Positions 36,243 through 45,639 of a stretch of 64,000 bases of DNA are shown one piece after another. Numbering within the stretch: position 1 is the first letter of the stretch; each line of letters opens with the position of its first letter. The notes below the pieces were generated by a model that saw only the letters and a program-made list of their open reading frames with translations, made no database searches and was not told the origin of the DNA. This stretch comes from Alligator mississippiensis (taxonomy: Eukaryota > Chordata > Crocodylia > Alligatoridae), in assembly GCF_030867095.1 (NCBI RefSeq), contig NC_081824.1, positions 148,953,433 through 149,017,432 of the forward strand, given 5' to 3'. A program made the position numbers and the translations under genes.

Positions 36243-37254
36243 TGTGCAGGCCGGGCCCAGAGCCCGCCCTCGTCGCCATGTGCGGCGGTGATTCCGATCC
36301 CATTCTGGCCGCCATGGGCAAGCCGGGGGCGAACCGGGGTCGTACTGGACCTGTCTCCGGTGCACGCAGGCTGTGGCCGGCAGCCCGGACACGCGGGGTG
36401 GGAGAGAGCCGCGAAGCCGTTTTGCGCACGCGAGTTAGAATTAGTCACGGAGGTGTAATGGTTGATTGAAAAGATTGTTTACTTACACCCAAAGATGGTA
36501 TCAGTGTAGGCTGGACAAGTTTCCAGGCACAGCTCCCGCTTGAACCCTCGTTGGAGGATTCTGACAAATCGATTGCTCCCACGGAGTTTGCTAGGCTCCG
36601 CGGGTCCGGTTAAGTTGGGTTTGAAAGTTTCCCCGGAGTTATTCAGGCTCCACGGGTCCGATAAGTTTTCCCCGGAGTTTGTTAGGCTCCACAAGGTCCG
36701 ATAAGTTTTCCCCAGAGTTTGCTAGGCTCCGCGGGGTCCGAAATTACAGGAAAGGGATACGTCTAGGATTGCGCTCAGCGACGGGGAGAGGTGAGAAGCG
36801 AAAGCTCCGTAGGCTGGGCTCTATAGCCTCTATTGCCTGCTTAGGGGAGGCACGTCGGGTCCGCAAGGGTCCACAGCGCTTGGAGATCTTCACACAGAAT
36901 CTCTCTCTCTTCCTCCCTCCTCCGGCTTGGGCGGAAACTACCCAAGCCTTTTGTACGGCTAGCAAGCCAATCGCTAGCCGTCACGTGTGCCTAAATTAGG
37001 AATCGGCCAATAACATGGTGCGGATCCCAATACAAATGGCGGGAACTTCTTTGCAATATGTATCACTACGGCGCAGGAAAGAGATGCACACTGCAAAGAA
37101 GCTGCAATCCGGCGGGGAATCCCCCGTTGCACCAGAGTTCTCTCTTGCAGCAGAGAACTCTACCGTGCAAAGAAAACAACAAATTTGGCGGGAAATAATT
37201 TAGTGGTGCCGAAGCGCACACACAAACAAAAAATCACAACTTTGGGTTGTGACA
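36243..37254 (-). repeat. 3' LTR of the LTR element
   Basis: 1012 bases. On the minus strand it starts TGTCACAACCCAAAG and ends CCGGCCTGCACA. It contains a CCAAT-type ATTGGCC, a degenerate TATA box with the surroundings GCTAGCCGTACAAAAGGCTT, four hairpin motifs around GAGCCTAGCAAACTC (36579-36740), a GTAAGT donor (36486-36481) and two terminal 36-bp units (36243-36314). Confidence 0.93.
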
Positions 37255-37263
37255 TCCCCCCTT
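37255..37263 (-). other. Polypurine tract
   Basis: AAGGGGGGA on the minus strand directly abutting the TGTCACA start of the 3' LTR. This is the expected plus-strand primer of an LTR retroelement and sets the orientation. Confidence 0.85.
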
Positions 37264-37660
37264 GCTGAGAGCGTAGCTAAATTATGCCATACTCTTCCGA
37301 GCAATCTAAAATCTGTCGTGATCGTCCAACGAGTAAACAAGCCATCAAACAAATACACAAACATAAAATTCGCTGTCCTGGGATCAAGTTACATAACAAT
37401 CAAGAAATAATGACCAACATAAACACATAATCTGATTCATGACAAAAACTACATGATCAGGGCTTCAGTGGGCGTCGTGACGAAGTCGTACGTCAGGCCC
37501 TCACTCCTTCCGGTGGTGTCATCCCTCTTAGGGCTCCTCCTTGCCATATGCTCTGAATTCCGGATCTGTAAACAAAAAACTCTCAAAACGGATTAATGAT
37601 CTGATTTAACAAACTTAAACAATCTTAAACGATTCCTATAGCTTAATTAGACGAAATCGT
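37255..37660 (-). other. 3' non-coding interior of the LTR element
   Basis: About 400 bases between the end of the small frame and the polypurine tract. AT-rich compared with the LTR, no open frame of note. Confidence 0.6.
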
Positions 37661-37930
37661 CTAAGATTCATCATCTGGTTCTTCCAAATAACGGAAACCT
37701 AACTCATAAGCTAACTGCCACTGTCCTGCATCCCCCAAAATCTGAAGCTGCCGCTTGTTAAGTCTGGAACGCTGTAGGAGAAATCCAAACATGTATCGCT
37801 CCTCTAGGGTTCTCGGTGGCAGTGGTGGAAGATCGGATCCACGTTGTCTGGTGCCCTGAGGCTTAGTCGGGTGTTGACAGTCCCGATCATAAGACAATCT
37901 TGGCTCCATCAGGATACGCAGTCTTGGCAA
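37661..37930 (-). CDS. Small 3' frame of the LTR element (about 83-89 codons, unknown)
   Basis: An open frame in the +2 register relative to the large frame, starting 20 bases after its stop. The first codon of the open stretch is TTG; the first true Met is seven codons later at 37909. It is rich in Arg, Leu and acidic residues, with 'LPPLPPRTLEERYMFGFLL' and a C-terminus 'YLEEPDDES'. A modest acceptor (CTTCTTTGTCAATTGCCAAG) lies at its start, so it could be reached by splicing from the GTAAGT donor in the 5' LTR. I do not recognise the product. It could be a spliced accessory protein or the out-of-frame end of a larger ancestral gene. Confidence 0.45.
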   Translation of the reverse strand: MPRLRILMEPRLSYDRDCQHPTKPQGTRQRGSDLPPLPPRTLEERYMFGFLLQRSRLNKRQLQILGDAGQWQLAYELGFRYLEEPDDES

Positions 37931-37950
37931 TTGACAAAGAAGATTACTCT

Positions 37951-39303
37951 TTAATCACGTTTAAATTCCATGGCCATAAGATCTAGCCATGAAATTATAG
38001 CTTCATCAGATTCCATTTCAGATTCTTTATACCATTGTTGTAGATCTGTCCAAGCACGAATACGATTGGTGGCGATATCTCGCCCATCCATTGCCGGGCC
38101 AACCGTGATTGCAGAGCAAGCTGTTTTTTTGGGAGTCGATGTTGTTATAGGCTGAACTGCTGCCGCAGGGTTTACTGCTGCTGTTGCTGTTTCACGCAGG
38201 AGGGGCGGATGCTCTCCTCCGCTTGACTTTCTCCTTCGTCGGCAGGAAGGCGTGGTCGGCCGAGACGCCGCTGCGTCGCTAGGCGGGGTTGCCGGCGACG
38301 ACGCTGCGTCAATGGGCGGAGTCGCTGACCAAACTCTCATGGGTTCGTTAGAAGCTCCACCCTTCTTTTCCAGTTCTTCCACGCAGTCTCCCTCTTGCTC
38401 GGCGCCATCTTGGACTGGCGTTTCAGGCTCCTTTTTCTCAGCCTCTTCTTTGACCGATCGGATCACCATCTGCAGCTGGGCTTTCAAACTTAAATTCCTT
38501 TGCATTAGATTCATTATAGTACGAATAGTTGCACTACCTTCTCCCCCCTTGTCATACCGCAAGGCCATTCTTTCGTCCGCGGGGCGCTCCTCCAACTCCA
38601 GATCTTCATGGAGCTCGGATGGAAGCTCGCGACCCCATAATCTAGACATTACTATTCCCGGAGAGAACGGGCCGATGGGCTCCGGTTCTTCATTCTCCCG
38701 AGCATATCGTAGGCATCGGGCACACTCCCGGGTGAAAGTCAGGTTCATTTCGCCCACCGGGTTGGGTTCAGCAAGGGACACAGTATCGAGGGGCCTAAAC
38801 AGGACCCGCTCATCTCTTATTATACACCTGAACGCCGCAGGGAGCAAATGCACTTCCCTTTCTTTCGGGGTTCCGTCTTCGGAGATTCCCTCTTCTCCCT
38901 TTAGTGACAAATGGCCGCTTACAAATCTTTCACCCGTTCCGCCCACCTGGTGGTAAGCAATATGGATCTCTAATTCTTCAAAACTTTTCACTTGGCGTTG
39001 GTTATCGCGCCAAAGGCAATTCCTAACCAATTCTAACTCTAGCGTGCTCTCTCTTAATTCCGTCTGAGTTGTTACGTGCTCATTCTCTCCCGATCTTAAT
39101 CCCATCCTTGTCGCCATGTGCGGGCCGGGCCCCGAGCCCGCCCTCGTCGCCATGCGCGGCGGTGATTCCGATCCCATTCTGGCCGCCATGGGCAAGCCGG
39201 GGGCGAACTGGGGTCGTACCGGACCCGTCTCCGGTGCACACGGGCTGTGGCCGGCAGCCCGGACATGCGGGGTGGGAGAGAGCCGCGAAGCCGTTTTGCG
39301 CAT
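37951..39303 (-). CDS. Intact 450-codon frame of the LTR element (unknown, gag-like position)
   Basis: One uninterrupted frame. Residues 1-62 are encoded by the 5' LTR; residue 63 is an ATG whose A is the last LTR base and whose TG begins the primer site. Residues 39-74 are three 12-residue repeats starting MAAR, MATR, MATR. Then come a mixed alpha/beta-looking region (about 95-245), a likely coiled coil with many Lys/Glu (about 255-320), a Pro/Ser/Thr/Ala-rich stretch (325-360) that ends in the basic cluster CRRRRKSS (354-361), and a Trp/acidic C-terminus (415-450). There is no CCHC zinc knuckle, no protease DTG and no transmembrane helix. Position suggests a gag-like structural protein or a regulator; I cannot assign it. 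The frame stays open although the LTRs have diverged. Confidence 0.7.
   Translation of the reverse strand: MRKTASRLSPTPHVRAAGHSPCAPETGPVRPQFAPGLPMAARMGSESPPRMATRAGSGPGPHMATRMGLRSGENEHVTTQTELRESTLELELVRNCLWRDNQRQVKSFEELEIHIAYHQVGGTGERFVSGHLSLKGEEGISEDGTPKEREVHLLPAAFRCIIRDERVLFRPLDTVSLAEPNPVGEMNLTFTRECARCLRYARENEEPEPIGPFSPGIVMSRLWGRELPSELHEDLELEERPADERMALRYDKGGEGSATIRTIMNLMQRNLSLKAQLQMVIRSVKEEAEKKEPETPVQDGAEQEGDCVEELEKKGGASNEPMRVWSATPPIDAASSPATPPSDAAASRPTTPSCRRRRKSSGGEHPPLLRETATAAVNPAAAVQPITTSTPKKTACSAITVGPAMDGRDIATNRIRAWTDLQQWYKESEMESDEAIISWLDLMAMEFKRD
39098..39116 (-). other. Primer-binding site for tRNA-Ser(GCT)
   Basis: On the plus strand AATCCCATCCTTGTCGCCA abuts the 5' LTR. The 3' end of vertebrate tRNA-Ser(GCT) as I remember it, with its CCA, is AATCCCATCCTCGTCGCCA: 18 of 19 positions agree. 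Confidence 0.8.
39117..39188 (-). repeat. Two 36-bp PBS-like units at the end of the 5' LTR
   Basis: On the minus strand, unit 1 (39188-39153) begins TGGCGGCCAGAATGGGAT and unit 2 (39152-39117) begins TGGCGACGAGGGCGGG. Unit 1 ends CGCGCA and unit 2 ends CGCACA. The true primer site follows at once as TGGCGACAAGGATGGGAT. The same two units end the 3' LTR (36243-36314), where both end CGCACA. Each unit is 12 codons, so the protein repeats in frame. Confidence 0.9.
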
Positions 39304-39454
39304 GTGAGTTAGAATTAGTCACGGATGCGTAATGGTTGATTGAAAAGATTGTTTACTTACTCCCAAAGATGGTATCGGTGTAGGCTGGACAGGTTTCCAG
39401 GCACAGCTCCCGCTTAAACCCTCGTTGGAGGACTCTGACAAAACGATTGCTCCC

Positions 39455-39612
39455 ACGGAGTTTGCTAGGCTCCGCGGGTCCGGTTAAGTTGGGTTCGAAA
39501 GTTTCCCCGGAGTTATTCAGGCTCCACGGGTCCAATAAGTTTTCCCCTGAGTTTGTTAGGCTCCGCGGGGTCCGATAAGTTTTCCCCGGAGTTTGCTAGG
39601 CTCCGCGGGTCT
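39455..39612 (-). other. Array of leader hairpins, loop CCTAGCAAA, in the 5' LTR
   Basis: Four copies of a stem-loop built on GGAG-CCTAGCAAA-CTCC (one copy has a variant loop) within tandem units of about 40 bp (motifs GGGTCCGATAAGTTTTCCCC). They sit 200-370 bases downstream of the TATA-like box, so should be in the 5' leader of the RNA. The 3' LTR has the same array at 36579-36740. Confidence 0.75.
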
Positions 39613-41275
39613 GAAATTACAGGAAAGGGATACGTCTAAGATTGCGCTCGGCGACGGGGAGAGGTGAGAAGCGAAAGCTCCGTAGGCTCGGCTCTATTGC
39701 CTCTCTTGCCTGCTTACGGGAGGCGCGTCGGGTCCGCAAGGGTCCACAGTGCTTGGAGATCTTCACACAGAATCTCTCTCTCTTCCTCCCTCCTCCGGCT
39801 TGGGCGGAAACTACCCAAGCCTTTTGTATGGCTAGCAAGCCAATTGCTAGCTGTCACGTGTGCCTAAATTAGGAATCGGCCAATAACATGGCGCGGATCC
39901 TAATACAAATGGCGGGAACTTCTTTGCAATGTGTATCACTACGGTGCAAGAAAGAGATGCACGCTGCAAAGAAGCTGCAATCCGGCGGGAAATCCCCCGC
40001 TGCACCAGAGTTCTCTAGCAGCAGAGAACTCTACCGTGCAAAGAAAGTAACAAATTTGGCGGGAAATAATTTAGCGGTGCCGAAGCACACACACAAACAA
40101 AAAATCACAGCTTTGGGTTGTGACACCCCAAGTCCCTTTCATCTGTAGTGCTAACCAGCGTATACTGCCAAGCCTATAAGCATGCTGCAGGTTTTTCCTC
40201 CCAAGGTGGAGAACCTTACATTTTTCAGTGTTGAACACCATCAGGTTCTCATCCGCCCATTTCATGAGCCTGTCAAGATCTGCCTGGATCACCCTCCTAT
40301 CCTCAGGTGTGGATGCTTTACCCCAGAGTTTGGTGTCGTTGGCAAACTTGGCCAGTCTGCTTCTGACACCAATGTCCTCATCACTGATGAAGATGTTAAA
40401 TAGTATAGGCCCTAGGGACAGAGCCTTGAGGGACCCCACTGGTAACTGCACACCAAGATGATTGGCTCCCGTCGATCACCACCCTCTGGGTCCTACCGTG
40501 GAGCTAATTCCCCAGCCAGCGGATCGTGGTAAGGTCAAGGCCACAATTAGCCAGTTTAGACAAGAGGTGATCATGGGATACCAGATCAAAGTCTTTTTTA
40601 AAGTCAATATATACGACATCAATCTCTTCCCCCTTGTCCAGGTGATAGATAGGTCACCTGGTCATAAAAGGAAATTAAATTGGTCAAGCAAGAACTACCC
40701 GCAACAAACCCATGCTGAGTATCTCTTAGGATATTGCCTTCAGCTAGTCTGTTAAGGATGGCCTCTTTGATAATCTTTTTCCAAGACCTTCCCCAGGATA
40801 GAGGTCAGGCTGATGGGCCTGTAGTTTGCCAGATCTACTTTCCCCCCTTTCTTAAAGATAGGCATGACACTGGCCCTCTTCCAATCATTGGGCACTTTAC
40901 CAGAGCACCAAGAGCTCTCAAAGATCCATGCCAGGGGCTGAGCTATGATGCTTGCCAGCTCCTTGAGTACCCTTGGGTGTAACCCATCCAGGCCAGCTGA
41001 CTTGAAGGTGTCCAGCCTCTCAAGGTGTTCTTTCACAAGGTCAGCTTCGATGGAGGGCAAGAAATCTCCCTCACCCGGGCCTCCCTGACCCACAATGGGC
41101 AGGGACGTCCCATGGGACTGGTGAAAAACTGATGCAAAGTACCCATTTAGCAAGTTCACTTTTTCCTGGGCATCAGTTGTCAGTTGCCACATCTGGTTTA
41201 GCATGGGTCCAATGTTGCCCTGCTTTTGTTCACTGTTGCACTTAGAAAGAGGGTTTTTAAACCTAGCGCCCCAAA

Positions 41276-41884
41276 AGGCAGAGCCAATCACACCTTGTTG
41301 TGCATCCATAGGTGCTTCACAAACAGGTCCAGGGAAGTGATTCTCCCCATCTATGCGGCACTGGTCAGACCACAGCTGGAGTACTGTGTCCAGTTCTGGA
41401 TGTCGCAGTTCAAGTGGGATGCAGACAACCTGGAGAGGGTCCAAAGAAGGGGCCCTCACCTGATTAGAGGCCTCCAGGAAAGGCCCTATGAGGAAAGGCT
41501 AAGGGACCTTAACCTCTTCAGCCTCTCCAAGAGAAGGCTGAGAGGGGACCTTGTGGCAGCATACCAATTCATAAGGGGAGAGCAACATGAAGTAGGTGAC
41601 GATCTGTTCACCAGGGCACCCCCTGGAATAACAAGGAACAATGGCCATAAGCTACTAGAGAGAAGGTTTAGGCTGAACATTAGGAGAAAGTTCTTCACAG
41701 TCAGGGTTGCCAGAATCTGGAATGGGCTCCCAAGGGAGTTGGTGCTTGCCACATCCTTGGGGGTCTTCAAGAGGAGACTGGACAGGCACCTAGCTGGGAT
41801 CACATGACCCCAGGGTTGGTGACTCTTTTCTTACCTGTCAGGGCCCACTGAGGTCCCTTCTGACTCTATGAATCTATGAATCTA
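41276..41884 (+). mobile_element. CR1 LINE, 3' portion, head-to-head with the previous CR1
   Basis: Sense-strand CR1. Frame 41226-41807 keeps '[20 protein letters not shown]', '[19 protein letters not shown]', '[20 protein letters not shown]' and the terminal 'LDRHLAGIT'. The 3' end has CR1-type octamer repeats (CTATGAAT twice). The ORF is essentially intact over 190 codons. Confidence 0.93.
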
Positions 41885-43390
41885 AGAATTGACACAATTC
41901 CTGGTTGATCAATAGCAGAAAACTTTTAATAACAGTAACTACCAACAAGCTACAAAACTAAAGAGAAAAAGACTCTTTCCCAATATAAAATGAGCTACTG
42001 GTCCTAATATTGTCTTAGCTGCAAAGAGACCTTTACCCAATGCAAGCAGGAAGCAGCTCTTGTACAGCCTCAAAGTGTGAATCCTGCACTTGTTGGCTGG
42101 GTGGCAGGATGGCTTCTCAGTCTTTCTTGGACTGCACAGACCTTGCTGGCAAATCTGTTTAGTTCTTACACAGTTTAATTGTATAGATTCAAAGCATTTT
42201 TCCTTGATGGTTGGCCGATTAGAGTCCGAACAAAACAGGGAGGAAAAGGATGACCATCATATCACAACTGTTAAATTGCCTGGTTCCTATTTTTGGATTT
42301 GTCTAGGTGTGAAGACTTGTGTTTCTCACAGCCACTGCAATCAAATGTGATGGGCCTTGAGTGATCAAACAGGATGCTTAGAGGCATTGGTTACGAGACC
42401 TGTTTTGAGGTATTTGTTTATCAATGGGGCAAATTTGCAGTAGCTTGTACTGGTGGTGATCTGTTTACCAAACTCCAGACATACATTGAATGGTTGAGAC
42501 ATTGGTAACACCATAGACATTGGTTGCCAGTTTTGAGAAATGTGAGCATGTTACGTACAGGGCATCCTTCCTGTACCTTTTACAGATTTCTCTTGAGATG
42601 CATATTGAGTCTTTTGTTTTCTTTAGCTGCTAGGTCAATTAAAATGCATATATAATTTCCTTGCCTTCACTGACTCTCTTAGACACACACATGTGATGAG
42701 CAAGTCAAGTCTCTGCCAACAATTTTAACTGTCACTTTTATTATTTTATGGCATGGGTCTGGTATTGGGCACTGCAAGCACTCCACTGTCTCAATGCCTA
42801 ATGGGTTGCAAGCCATTAACAGAGCTTGATGTTCTTGTGGCAGTCTTGTTACCACAACCCAGTCTTGCCCCAGCCATTGTCTTGCATCTTTGTGCAAGAG
42901 ACACTGTCCAAGCTTTCACAGTTTTCATATGCAGAATTCACAATATTGTCTCTGAACTTTCCTGGTAAGTATTTAAACACCTACTTCATGCTTTCAATCT
43001 TGGATTCTTCCCTCTTGTGTTCCTATTTGATCTCAGGGTGGTTTTTAGTCTTACCAGTCACTGTTCAGTGTATCCAGTAGAGGATGTGTACGTATGTGGA
43101 GCGTAGAGCCATCCTGTTAGATTTTCATGTCCCTGGAGAGGTTTGTGTACACATATTCCTTCCTTACACAGCTTATTAGTTCCTGTACAATGCTGTATTA
43201 ACGTGGTTAGACTATTTTTGGTTCCAGACATATACTAACAGGTTTATCAACTCCTTAGATTGCACTCCTATGGACTGTGCAAATGCACTGGTTACAACAT
43301 TTATATTTTAGTTTTGAGGGGGCAGCATATATCCTCTGTAGTTAGGCTGGAAACTCTTGAGTACATATGCATATTCCTGTAAAGGAAGAA
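41885..43390. other. Intergenic DNA, no gene seen
   Basis: AT-rich, no recognisable repeat family or coding region. Confidence 0.45.
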
Positions 43391-44420
43391 TATCTACTAT
43401 ACTTCCCTTTGGTGCTGCATTCCCAACTCAGCAGCAAGTTGAGCAGCAGCATAGGCGACACATGAGGGGAGTATGGGGGGGGCACTTCCCCCCCCCCCCG
43501 AGATTGGCCAACAGCGGTGTGAAGGAGTCAGACAAAACTCACAGCATGGAGGGTGGGTAGGGATGCAGCTGGAGACCGGAAGGGAAGGAAAATACCCACC
43601 ACACTTCCGGAGCAGCATCTCACTCAGGATTGGAGGAAGGAGGCTGCCCAAAGGTATTTCCGGCCCCGGAGAGGGGCAGAGGGGGGTCAGTCCTCTGCAA
43701 GCTGCAGGGAGAGAGGAGCAGCTGAGCATCCAGGCAGGCAAGGACTGTGGAACTTGGCAGACCAACTCTGAACAGGCCTGCACAGATGGGGCTGGTGGTA
43801 ATCTCCAGAGTGGATGCTCAGCTGAGGATCCGGAGAGAGGGAGTTCACAAGGCCTGTGATAATCTCTGGAGTGGAGTTTGCAACAGAGGAACCAGAGGAG
43901 GGCCTGAGGGAAAACTACAGTTACATGTAGAGATGTCCTGCACATGGGGGAGACCCCAAGGAGACTGTGAATGTTCATAGGGGTGCAGGGCAGGCCGGCG
44001 CATAACAAAGACTGGACTAAGGGATTTTCTTGATCGATGTGATTGGGATTTTGAGAACCTGATCCCAGGTAAAAGGGGACGGAGCCCGACAAGGAGGCTG
44101 AGAGCGGCCAGGGTTTTCTTTGGGGTTTTTTGCCTTTTCTTTTGATATTGGAGTACAGGCCAAGACCTGCCCTGGAAGGGTGTACCTAATCAAGACCAAG
44201 GTCACCCTGGTGTAGAGGACCAAATAAGACCACAACAGGCAGCACTGCGACCTGGCTGCAGAAGAATTTTGTGAGTACCGTCTGGAGAGCTAGGCTGGGG
44301 TAAAGGGGAGGTTTGGAGCCCCACAGAAGAAACAAGGATCAAGACCAGGCAGGATTACCACGGGCAGTGCCTCCTGGGAATATATGATTCTGATTCAGAA
44401 ATGGAATCAATAAGTAGTGC
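43391..44420. repeat. GC-rich block of unknown nature, possibly a solo LTR
   Basis: A sharply GC-richer kilobase in AT-rich surroundings. It contains internally repeated words (AATCTCCAGAGTGGATGCTC versus AATCTCTGGAGTGGAGTTTG; CAGCTGAGCATCCAGGCAGG versus CAGCTGAGGATCCGGAGAGA) and opposing frames of 128-231 codons with no recognisable protein. The style resembles a Gypsy- or ERV-type LTR but I could not fix ends or a target duplication. Confidence 0.3.
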
Positions 44421-44429
44421 AAGTGATTC

Positions 44430-45630
44430 TACAAATAGTGACAGTGACACTGGAGGTGTCGCAATAACCTCAGTGGAAGAGAGTTAAACGCTGTTGAAGT
44501 AGATGAGTGGACAACCACAGCATATCATGCACAGTTCTTTGGGTGTGGTAAAATTAGTGTGTCAACAGTTTTCAGTGCCTTCATTTTTTTTCTTAAGTTT
44601 AAACAAACAATGCAGGGGACAATTAAACAAACAAACAGTGTAACATGCTATTGTATATTGTCTTACATTTTTACAAGTATCCCAATAAAAATAATTACTT
44701 TCCACATAAAGCTTTGAATTTTCTGAATATAATATTTAAACCACATTGAGTGTGCTGTATTGAATTTTTTTCCTAACCAAATAGTTCAAATAATTGTGGC
44801 TATTGGGACATAAAATTAACTTGGGGGTACTTTTTTAGTTTTGTTTACTACAAGTCAAATAAATATGCTAAATATAAGTCAGATAAACATGCTAAATCAG
44901 ATCATTCTCTCTTTGGGCATTGGAAAATTTTCCAGTTGAAAATTTTCTGGAAAACCCACATCTCTGCAAGTGATCAGTTGATTGTGCCTCTTTCTAGGGC
45001 ATCTCTAGGCAATAAGAGACATTAGAAATTTCCCAGTGATGATCTTTACCAGGAAGTGGTATGAAAATAGCCTCATAAGTCTCTACTGCATGTGTGTAGG
45101 AGTGAGCCCTGCTGTTCCAGCCTACTCTCTTTGCTGACAGGTTTTCCTACTTCCTGCCCTGGCATGAAAACTAAAGTGTGCCAGAGTTTGACTGCCTTAA
45201 GGTTGCATGTTTTAAAAGAACCTCAAGAGCCTACTAGTAAGAGAAATACTTGTGACTGGTTTAGCGATTGCTAACAACCAAGGAGCATTTTAAAACCTGA
45301 GTGATTTAAAACTTTCACAGACACATACACCAGAATCATCATTATTAGTCATTAACAATGAAGAAGAAAAGGAGACCAGACAGTCAGTTCTTCTGGTTCT
45401 TTGCCAGGCTCATAAAGCAGAGGGGGCCATACGGCCCTCCCTTTAACATGTCAGCCCCTCTACAGGCCCTCCCAACCTGTGTAATTTTGTGACACCCTCC
45501 CTCGCACCCCCCCCCACCCCAAAAGGTTGCAGCTTGGATGTGGCTGCCCCTATCTGTTCTCCGCTGTGCCCTTAGTTTCTGAGCAAAGCTCCTAGTAAAC
45601 TTTACCAGGAAGTTGATTTTAAAACAAGTG
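44430..45630. other. Intergenic DNA, no gene seen
   Basis: AT-rich until about 45390. A short C-rich patch at 45480-45530 follows. Nothing recognised. Confidence 0.4.
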
Positions 45631-45639
45631 CCAAGGGAT

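Larger units (their letters stand above)
39117..40125 (-). repeat. 5' LTR of the LTR element
   Basis: 1009 bases, same layout as the 3' LTR: TGTCACAACCC start at 40125, TATA-like ATACAAAA at 39822-39830, hairpin motifs at about 39455-39612, GTAAGT donor at 39360-39355, ATG of the large frame at 39303, and two 36-bp units at 39117-39188. Transcription should run leftwards from about 39800. Confidence 0.93.
36238..40130 (-). mobile_element. Complete non-autonomous LTR retroelement, with CCCCA target duplication
   Basis: Two direct LTRs (36243-37254 and 39117-40125) enclose 1862 bases. Both LTRs start TGT and end ACA. Flanks are CCCCA (36238-36242 and 40126-40130), a 5-bp duplication, and removing the element rejoins the CR1 reading around it. 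Minus-strand orientation is fixed by a polypurine tract AAGGGGGGA next to 37254 and by a tRNA-Ser primer site next to 39117. The interior carries one large and one small frame but no protease, reverse transcriptase or integrase. By eye the LTRs agree at roughly 19 bases in 20, and CpG is not depleted. It therefore must have moved with enzymes from another element. The family is unassigned. Confidence 0.93.
35564..41275 (-). mobile_element. CR1 LINE split by the LTR element at 36243-40125
   Basis: Antisense CR1 in two parts: 35564-36242 (3' end, frame 35655-36098 with 'LERVQRRAMCMIRGQENRPY') and 40131-41275 (reverse transcriptase). The second part has frames 40071-40451 and 40752-41459 with '[11 protein letters not shown]', '[15 protein letters not shown]' and a FANDTKL where FADDTKL is expected, so the catalytic DD box is damaged. 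It reaches into the region just upstream of the RT domain. It is the longest CR1 in the window at about 1.8 kb of CR1 sequence. Confidence 0.93.

Noticed and set aside
36028..36429. 133-codon minus-strand frame with the MRKTASRLSP start at the left LTR
   Set aside because: This is the LTR copy of the N-terminus of the large frame, running out into the flanking CR1. It has no promoter upstream in its own right other than the 3' LTR.
38252..38956. 234-codon plus-strand frame in the LTR element
   Set aside because: It is exactly antisense to the 450-codon frame. Transposon orientation (primer site, polypurine tract, TATA-like box) supports only the minus strand.
35564..41884. Twin-primed single CR1 insertion
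   Set aside because: Both halves contain the same C-terminal coding region and 3' end, so they are two separate copies.
43397..44092. 231-codon minus-strand frame
   Set aside because: Cys/Pro/Ser-rich string in a GC-rich repeat-like block without domain, overlapped by equal-size plus-strand frames.
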